Assembly: GCF_026151205.1 (NCBI RefSeq)
Contig: NC_087075.1
Location: forward strand, 11,702,303-11,766,302
Length of the DNA: 64,000 bases
Reading direction: 5' to 3'
Origin: Bolinopsis microptera
Lineage: Eukaryota; Ctenophora; Tentaculata; Lobata; Bolinopsidae
Shown here one piece after another: positions 41,301 through 52,000 of the stretch; within the stretch, counting starts at the first letter, position 1, and every line of letters begins with the position of its first letter. The position numbers were made by a program, and so were the translations under genes. The notes below the pieces were generated by a model. The model had not been told where the DNA came from, did no database searches, and was given only the letters and a program-made list of their open reading frames with translations.

Positions 41301-44300
41301 ACAAAATCGCAGATAAATATAACCTTGTAGAGCATTAAATGGTAACAACATATTCTCAATTTCATGCAACTTTATAAAATTGTGTTTGACAAACCTCTCC
41401 AGTGCTAGCTCCAGGCATGCTGACAGGCAATACAGGTATAACATTGTAGATGTACTCCAGAGGGTATAACAGGGCGATCAGAGCAAACACACATGTAGTA
41501 AGGTGAGAATAGTTCTCACTCGTCAAAACCACCTGAGGTAATTATCTGATTAGGTAATTAGTTAGTTAATTATAACGAGGTCTGATCGTCATCTTCTTAC
41601 AGCGTTTGATGTCTGTGTGAAGGTAAAATGGTGACATCCTCTGGATCAGGCAGAGGTCGAGTTGTATCGGGATTACTTCTGTAGTAGTTGTACACTGTAC
41701 AGCAATACTACCTTACAGCAATATTTTTATATTACCTTAGTATTGCTGTACAACTACTACAGTTAGTTAATTAGTTAATAATCTAACTGTTTCTTGGTTA
41801 GTTAATGGTGTAAAAATACACGCATTGTGTAGTGATGGGAAAGTTATTTTCGCTTTAAAAACAGACTGAAAAGGCGTGGCTTAACAAAATCCCGCTATTT
41901 CCGCGTTTACCTACAAATCATAATGCGAATTACGACATGATATTATTATTTAGTACAAAGCTTTGTTGTTCCGTAAAAAAATCTATAAGCTAATAAAATA
42001 CTGGTTGATATTTGATGGAATATTTAGCATGGCTACAATTTATTCAGTTACTACTACAGGTACGAACAGTTAAAACTACTGTAAGATTGCGAAACAACCA
42101 CTTTAAACTTCCGGCAACTATTTTACAACATCTTACTCCGGGAAGTACCATCATTTCCTTGATCTCCGCACCACTTACAAACCACTAATCTGACAGATAG
42201 TGGTGCTCCCTTCCCCCTGACAACTGCTACCTTGACGATTCTGTGTCAGACTAAGCATGATCCTGTAGACTTATTTAATCAGTCTGCTTGCTTCACCCGA
42301 AATGCAGTTTATATCCCAATTACTTGCAGTAGCTGCATCAAGTAGCGTTGCTTCACCCGAAATGCAGTTTATATCCCAATTACTTGCAGTAGCTGCATCA
42401 AGTAGCGTTGCTTCACCCGAAATGCAGTTTATATCCCAATTACTTGCAGTAGCTGCATCAAGTAGCGTTGCTTCACCCGAAATGCAGTTTATATCCCAAT
42501 TACTTGCAGAAGCTGCATCAAGTAGCGTTGGTGCACACAGCATTGCTTGATTTGCGTCATAAGCTACTTACCCCGCCCTTCCCTGGCTTGCTTGTTATCC
42601 TACTAGCCTACTATCCAGTCCTTAAGTGATGTTTAAATCTTTACAATGCCTTAGATTACGCTAACGTACCATGTTAAATGTGGGAGGTTTGAAGGGGTGG
42701 TAATGAGGGGTGGTAATGAGGGGTGGTATGAGGGGTTGTAATGAGGGGTGGTAATGAGGGGTGGTAATGAGGGGTGGTAATGAGGGGTGGTAATGAGGGG
42801 TGGTAATGAGGGGTGGTAATGAGGGGTGGTAATGAGGGGTGGTAATGAGGGGTGGTAATGAGGGGTGGTAATATAATGAGGGGTGGTAATGAGGGGTGGT
42901 AATGAGGGGTGGTAATGAGGGGTGGTAATGAGGGGTGGTAATGAGGGGTGGTAATATAATGAGGGGTGGTAATGAGGGGTGGTAATGAGGGGTGGTAATG
43001 AGGGGTGGTAATGAGGGGTGATAATGAAGGGTGGTATGAGGTACTGAGCTTCCGGTAAGATGGCGTGATAGGTACAGAATAATAAGTGCTTACTGCTCAT
43101 TAACATGATGCTCATTTAAATAACTACACAAATCATTTATAAAGGGTTTTCAATACACGTACATACTAGTCACTTGGTGTAAGTGTTCCTTTACATTTAG
43201 TTCCAGAACTGTACGAAAATAATATCATCTTCAGTAAGTTCTAGATTGTTTGATTTACAAAACAAAGAACACCCAATCCCTGGAGCTGCTGTCGATAGTC
43301 TGTATGGTGCTAGAGAGTAAGTCTGTAGACCTCTGTATTTAACAGACACGTACTAATTGTCTTGTTGTCGTAGCTCTGATAGGTTACCAGTACCTAGGTA
43401 AGTATAGCGCTTTGTTGTTTACAGAACCAGGCAGATACCTTATAACCGTATTATATACTACATACCAGATACTACATAGTTAGTACAATAGTACATACCT
43501 TATATAGTATATACTACAATCGAACCTCTATGTACCGCGCCTCTCTATAATACTGGATACCTCGACATACCGCGCCGGGCCTCTTCTATTCCAAAAACTT
43601 TTAGCTAATTAGCTCTTTTTTTGCAAGAAATATAATATATTCTCTTTATTATAGCTCTTATCGCATCGCATTTGGTGATGATTTAAGTACATGTCGAGCT
43701 GTATTATATGACAATGCGACGCAGTACGTGAATATAAGGCCCTAATGAGTAATGACTAATGGGGTATGTGACTGTGAGACACTTGACAGGTTATTTGAGA
43801 GGCTACAGACAATGGGGATTGGGATCATGTGAACCCCGGTATTGAGTTTTGACCGTAACAACCTTTTATTACCTTAAATATACTTCATACCAGATACCTT
43901 TTATATTACGTGCTAGATATTTGTGCTTAGTAGTGCAACATTTACAACGTGTTCAGTGTTCATCACAACCACCACAACCACCACTACAACCACCACCACC
44001 ACCACCACCACCACCACCACAACCACCACAACCACCACCACAACCACCACCACCACAACCACCACAACCACCACCACCACAACCACCACAACCACCACCA
44101 CCACCACCACAACAACCACCACCACCACCACAACCACCACCACAACCACCACAACCACCACAACCACCACCACAACCACCACCACCACCACCACCACCAC
44201 CACCACAACCACCACCACCACAACCACCACAACCACCACCACCACCACCACAACAATCACCACCACCACCACAACCACCACCACAACCACCACAACCACC

Positions 44301-47300
44301 ACAAATACCACCACAACCACCACCACCACCACCACGACCACCACAACCACCACCACAACCACCACCACCACCACAACTACCACCACAACCACCACTACAA
44401 CCACAACCACAACCACAACCACCACCACACATTGTTAATTAACATTAATTACAATTTATCATGATCAGATATACTCCCTTATTATCAACTGCCTCAACTC
44501 CTAACACAATATCTAATTTTACAGTAAGAATTACAATAGAACCTATCTACCCTCCCACAGCTTCCTAATCAACCGTCATTAAATCCACCAGCAGAAAATA
44601 TACACTAATCAAACCCAAGATTACAACACTGCTTCCTGATTGGTTGGCTGGACCACGTGATCAGGAGATCTGGCCGCTGATTGGTGGAAACCCACGTGGA
44701 GTGTGGCGAACAAATGGAACATTGCTTTTGTCTGATTCTGGGTGTAGTATGTTGTATCCAGGTTAAGATACATTGTATTTTATACATTGTATTTATACAT
44801 TGCACAGTGTACACACACTACTAGTATCAATTACTCAGTTTTATACACTAGTTACTGTACTATATAGTTCAAGGGGGCTATATTTATGAGTCGCATTTGA
44901 AACTGATTTCTCTTGGAGAATTTCTCTTTACACTCTTAACTTGCGAACAAATTGAAGCAGCAGACTTTAGGCTAGAAACTTTATTGAATAGAAATAATCA
45001 TTCCACGTAACAACGTCTTCTTCAGTTCTGTAATAAAATTGTTAAACATGTGTAAAATTAACGACGGAAAGAAATTTAAAATTTTTTTTTTTTTCAACAG
45101 TTTGTAATAAGATTCGCAACTACATCAAATCTAACAAACTCCCCATCAGAGTTATTTTTACACCTGGTAAGAAGTTACAGGACATCTTCTGCCGCTCTCG
45201 TCCACTGGATAAGAAGACTTGTGACCTTGGTAACCCTAACAATTGTGAGATCTGCCCTAGACTCACAGGAACAACATGCTCAACAAAAGGAGCTGTTTAC
45301 TTAGTTACTTGCGAGTTATGTGGTAAGAGATACTGTGGGGAAACTGAGAGAAGCCTCCATGCTCGTCTTATGGAGCACAGACAGGCTGCTAGGAATCCTA
45401 GAGCACATCCAGAGAATGGGGTTGGACAGCACTACGCATCTCTACATCCTAACCGAACCCCAGTTTTATCTTTTAAGTTACTTGATTTACAGAGTAAAAC
45501 TGTTCGTAGAAAGATTGTAGAAGCGATGTATATATTGAGATTAAGTCCTGAAATGAATGATCGTTCTGAGTTGAGTTATTTATACAAATATTTAGTCGAT
45601 ATTTAACTAGTAAGTAATGTATTGATAGGATTATCTTGGATAGTAACCATGACAACCGAGTTATCGTTGCTATAGTGCTTAGTTTTATCAATAGTTTTTG
45701 CACATGAATTGTGAATTCTGAACAACCAGTTTTACGTTTACTAATTAGTATAGTATCATGAGTAGTACAGTATTTAGTTGTTTTAGCTTACATTTCTTCT
45801 TGTCGTATTTTTTGTTGTTTTGAATTTTTTGCAATTACATTTTTTGGGTCATATTTCGTAAATTTTATTTTTCTGTTTTTGTTTTAATGTTATTTTAAAT
45901 TTCTTTCCGTCGTTAATTTTACACATGTTTAACAATTTTATTACAGAACTGAAGAAGACGTTGTTACGTGGAATGATTATTTCTATTCAATAAAGTTTCT
46001 AGCCTAAAGTCTGCTGCTTCAATTTGTTCGCAAGTTAAGAGTGTAAAGAGAAATTCTCCAAGAGAAATCAGTTACTGTACTGATAAGTTAGTTGGTACAT
46101 GAGAGGAATACAAGAGTAAACTGTTACTGTATAACGTAGCTTAGCTTCACTAGATGTAAATAATAATAATAATACACTTCTAATACAAGGAATAAGTATT
46201 TAAGTTTGAGTAGAAATTATGAGTAGAAATTATGAGTAGAAATTATGCTATTACATATATGTAAATGAGCAATCATGTATACATTAATTATTGTAGAGTT
46301 AAAGTAACATGATCATTTCAACATTGAACTCAATCGGAATGTTTAAATTCTCCGGGGAATGTGGGATGTACATTCTTCAGTGTAGGAATTTGCCCGCTCA
46401 ACAGTTAGTATTATCAGATGGCCTGCTAATTCGAATTCTCAAGGGAAAAGCTAGGTCACGCAAGGCTACTGTACATTTTTTTTGTATCGGGCTGCTTAAT
46501 TAAAAGTATTTATACTGGATATCCCGGCCCACATAACATGTGCATGAGGCAACATTTAAAGAATTTGTTAGGTTTTCGAAAAATTACTCAAGAGATTAGA
46601 TTTTACACTAAGGAAGGAAATATTGATTTTTTGGCTGAAATGCCATTATTTCAGACTAGTTTAGAAGTGTAGTTTAATATAAACTAGTGCAGTTTTTGAG
46701 TAGCCAACATTTTGAGTATCCTGATAATCATCAACTAATTCCCAATAAAGGTTAAATCTCAACAACACCACGTGACTATTACAACACCACGTGACTATGA
46801 CAACACCACGTGACTATTACAACACCACGTGACTATGACAACACCACGTGACTATGACAACACCACGTGACTATGACAACACCACGTGACTATTACAACA
46901 CCACGTGACTATTACAACACCACGTAACTATTACAACACCACGTGACTATGACAACACCACGTGACTATGACAACACCACGTGACTATTACAACACCACG
47001 TGACTATGACAACACCACGTGACTATTACAACACCACGTGACTATTACAACACCACGTGACTATTACAACACCACGTGACTATGACAACACCACGTGACT
47101 ATGACAACACCACGTGACTATGACAACACCACGTGACTATTACAACACCACGTGACTATTACAACACCACGTGACTATTACAACACCACGTGATTATTAC
47201 AACACCACGTGACTATGACAACACCACGTGACTATGACAACACCACGTGACTATGACAACACCACGTGACTATGACAACACCACGTGACTATTACAACAC

Positions 47301-48977
47301 CACGTGACCACCTGAAAATAAGTAAATTACCCGCTGCTCCAGAAGTAGACATGTGATGACCTCCAACGTTCCCTCCACTCCCAGTAACTCTAACGGTAAG
47401 TGGACACAGTACTCCGCGAAGGGGAGCCGCGCGGTGTCCGGGTAACAGAAGTTTATGATGGGTGACACCACGTAACATTTGTTGAACAGTCGTAGACAGA
47501 GCCTCTCTCCCTGGGATATATAACACATAACATAGGGAAATAGTTTTAAAGGTAATCCGTAACACAAGGAAATAGTTTAAAACATAACACAAGTCCGTTT
47601 GTTGATCCGGATGCAAATTAGAGTAAAAATAGAGATGTAATTATAGCACAGGTAATGATGTAATTATAGCACACAAACACAAGCTACACCCCATGGAATG
47701 TCCAACCAGACAGTTCCATTGTAACACTAAAACAGAACAATATTTTGCACAGCAGTTCACACTCTACAACACACTTTTATTTAGACTACGTGTATTAACC
47801 CAACCCGCTGAGCTCTACCTGTTGGTACACACTCAAAGGGGCTCATATTACATGGAGGGGGCAAGACACAGTGCAATACAGGTCTAGGTACTGAAGTAGG
47901 TCAACCCCAGCCCCAGCCCCTAGCCCCACATATAACTTAATGATGAATCTGTAAACATTTCAATAATTAAGCTTGGGGAGCCGCTCATCACATATTATAG
48001 GAAGGTGTACTGGCCCCCAACAGATAATATGATGAAATGAGCGCACTTAGTAGAGTAACCCCCTTCTGATATGGTAATCATCTCCACCCCACCCCCCCCC
48101 CCCACCCCACCTCAAGTCTTGAGAGAATTTTAATGAGCATGCAAGTTGCAACATAACATTTTGTGCAGTTAGGATTTAAGTCGCGGTAAAACATTTAGTG
48201 TCACCTATTCCGTAAAAAAGTTGAAGCATTCTGACAAAATTTGATTGGCTGAAGGATATCAATCGCAACAATATTTTGAGGATTTGCCTAGAAGAAATTT
48301 GGCAATAAGGATCATTTTCAAACACAGTTTTAAGAACGATTAAAATAATGCGATATTTTGAATGCATATCATGGCGTGTCAGCAGCTCTTGTTATATAAG
48401 TGTGGTCCAAAAAATATGCTTTTAGAAAAGTTTAATGAGCATGCAGTTGCGGTAAAACAGTTAGTGTCACTTATTCCTATAAAAAAGTTGAATCATCCTG
48501 TCAAAATTCGATTGGCTGAAGGATATCAATGGCAAGAATATTTTGAGGATTTTACTCGTGCCCAAGGCCTAGAAGCAATTTGGCAATAGATATCACAGTT
48601 TAAAAACCAATTCAAATGCGTTTTGAGTTTTTAAATGCATATTATATGCTGGCAGGCCCCAATATATTAGTCAGTAGCGTTTGCGGAATAAGTGTCGTCC
48701 CGAAAAAGAGATGTTTATTACAATATCACAGAAAAATTCAGGAAATTTGCTTTCAGAGTTGAAATCTAGGAATGAGAAACGATAAATCTAGCAAAATTGT
48801 ATTGTGTCCATTTAGGGATCAGGGGGCAAAGATCCGAAAATGTTGATTAGATAAACTTACCTCTGTCGAGGGAGCTGGACTGTTCATGAGGTTAACAAGC
48901 CACTCCTTTAGTTCAGGTGCAATATCTAGGCTTGTACACGCTTCTATATCAAACCCTGTAATGTTTAAATTTGTGAA

Positions 48978-49010
<33 letters not shown>

Positions 49011-52000
49011 CGGGGTGATATATCTTTTGGTTGTAAAAGGCTTAAGGGCAATTCCACCGTGACGGACACCACGATTTTGCTGTTTTTTAAAGTTCAAACG
49101 AATGTTGTACTCGAGATATTGTTTATTTATCAGTTCCAACTGTTTATTAGTCCACATTTAACCTTTCTACAGGTTGTGTGAAAATTTCAGACCCCTACCA
49201 TTATTACTTTCTGAGATAGCACCCCTGTGACGGACGCGACTTAAATATGACACTTTTTTTGGGTGTCTACTCAGAAGGTACCCAAATTTATCTCAAAAAG
49301 TTATCTATTGTCTCTAATTTGGAATTACAATGATAGAAGAAGGTTTAGGGATTTCTGAGATGCCATTTTCGCGGAGATTGCTCAATTTTTGTTTGCGTGG
49401 CGCCATTTTCAAATTGTGACAGACGCGACTGTGACGGACACACGTTTTTTTCCAATTTTTCCAAATCTTCCACTTGACACTTTTATCTTGTTCAGTGACA
49501 TCTACTCTGTATTCATGCCAATTTTTAGGCCTCAAATACCCCCAAGAGGTCTGCAATAGCCAAAATTGTCCATTTTGGGCATACGCTAGGGTATCAGTCT
49601 AGGGGCATCAACTATTTCTCTTCTTGAACAAATTTATAACTCTGGTAAAACATTCATCACTGTTCAATGCATCATACTGTTGAGACCATCTTCTAAAAGG
49701 TTCATTACTTTAGTGTATAAGATGTGGAAGATATTGAATTTTTACTTCAAAAATATGCGAAAATAGGGTAAAGTCCTTTTTTTGTGCCTTTTACCTCTGA
49801 AAAAGTTGTAAGCAAATAAAATGCCAAAAACTCAGTAAATTTAATTATTGAATTGCATATGATGTTATTTGATAGTCTAGTCAACATAGTCAACACAATC
49901 CAACCTTATTTGACTTCTACTTGTCTTGGTTTTAGTCAAAATAATGGAAATATGGATAAAAATGGCTAAAAGTGAGCCGTACGCCCATATATGGGCATAT
50001 ACAAAATTATACATAACTCGGCCATTTTCTGTCCAATTTTCGATTTGACGACATAGTTTTGTTGAGGACGGTCTCAGCTTTAAGAAAAATGCATTTAAAG
50101 TCTGTTTAAAGATTTTTTGGAGCATTTTCAAAAAAATGTGACAGACGCGACAAGTTGGGACCCCCCTTCCAAAATTTTTTTCTTAAAAGATACAAGCCTG
50201 ATAATTTCTACGGTACTCCCTTACCTTCAGAAGAGATATGTTACAGTGGTTTTTTGAATATAAATAGCACTATGTGGCTCTGAAAAAACTTTTTTGCTTA
50301 ATTTTGTGACGGACGCGACACCATCTTTGTGGAAATTTTTTAGAAAAAGTATTTGAGTAACGGTTTTGAAACTTTGCATAGCTCTCATTCTTATGCCTAT
50401 GCCTAAGTGTATGGAATTTCATAGAGAAATATTGCTGCATACCCAAACTATGGCCCTTTGAAAATTTGAATGATTTTTTTCATTTCCGAGTAGTGTTCCT
50501 TTGAATGAGAAAAATCAAAAGTTAACGCAATATGAAACAAAAAACTTTTGTTGACCTGTAAGGTTAAGAGTCTAATGAACATGTTTTAACCAAAATTAGG
50601 TGCCTATCTTAACATTTTTCATTTTCACCAAGTGGAACCTTACCGTGGAATTGCCCTCAAACAACACTAAGCAGTATTAGTCTGATAATAAACTAAACCT
50701 CATGGCCGTAAGATGGCATTTCTCTTGTTTAATATACGAATACTAGGATGATCATGAATACAATTTAGCCAATTATTCCAATTTTTTAAATGTTATGATC
50801 ACGATGTGTATCATGGTCGATGATATGATCATCATTTTTTAACAAGTGATACTGGGTTGTTAAAATATTGATGTAACGAATATCTTTTATCCAGATATGT
50901 ACTAGGCATTTCCATTGTAGTCTTAGAACAATATATTGTCAACAACAAATGTCGATGAGGTATTCGCCTCTCATCCGACAAGTGGAAGTGGCCACTTATA
51001 ACGAATATAATATCTGCGCTAATAGTGAATTTTGCATAAATTATGTCCAGATTATAAAGTTATCATATAGATTATAAAGTTATCATATCAGACTAGATGA
51101 TGACTTTTATTTGTTGAAAGTTCCTCCTGCTCCTCATTTCAGACGAACGGATGCTGCATTTATGTTTTGTGGACCAAAAATTTGGAATGAACTACCCTAC
51201 TCAGTGAGATCATTATCATCTGTAGAATGTTTTAAAAATGCGCTAAAGACGTTTTATTTCCACCTAGCTTTTGATAATATTTCTAATATTTGTCCACAAA
51301 GTCTGAACTGATATGAAAGTGCATAATTTTGGGAACTTCATACAAATATTTGTTCATAAAATGTGAACTGATAAAAAGTCCATAATCTTGGTATTTCATC
51401 ACTAAGTCTCGCTTGAATGACTTAAATGTACATCTTTGTTGGGTATATTTTAATGTCGAAGCGTGTAATAAATGTTAGTATTTATTTATTTATTTATATA
51501 ATCTGTAATTTGTTTACCAGTTGGATGAAAATCAGCAGGATAAAAAGAGAAGGACCAAGGTATGGAGTTCCTGAACAGTTCTTTCTCGTTTACTGCTGCT
51601 CCCATTTGCTGAAATATTCAAAATATAACTTCCTTATTTCTGTCATTAGAAATAATAATATTTACTAGAATCGTAAACTTAATAATACATTATTACCATA
51701 AATTATAAATTACTTAAAATATACGAATTTACTAGAATCAGTCAGTAAGTAAATCTTCTCGGTTCAGAGATCCTTTTAAATAAAATAGTAGAAGGACTAC
51801 AGGAAGGAATTCCTATTTTAAACACTGTTCAAATATGGTTTCAGACATGGTTTCAGACATGGTTTCAGACATGGTTTCAGACATGGTTTCAGACATGGTT
51901 TCAGACATGGTTTCAGACATGGTTTCAGACATGGTTTCAGATATAGTTTCAGATATAGTTTCAGACATGGTTTCAGTGGTGTAGCTAGGCGGACACTGTA

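Noticed and set aside
42271-42550. Frames across the 60-bp repeat (NWDINCISGEATLLDAATAS and its reverse)
   Set aside because: The period of 20 codons explains open frames on both strands, with no other coding signs.
43849-44464. Proline-, threonine-, histidine- and valine-rich frames of up to 197 codons
   Set aside because: A CCA/CAA triplet repeat is open in nearly every frame by composition.
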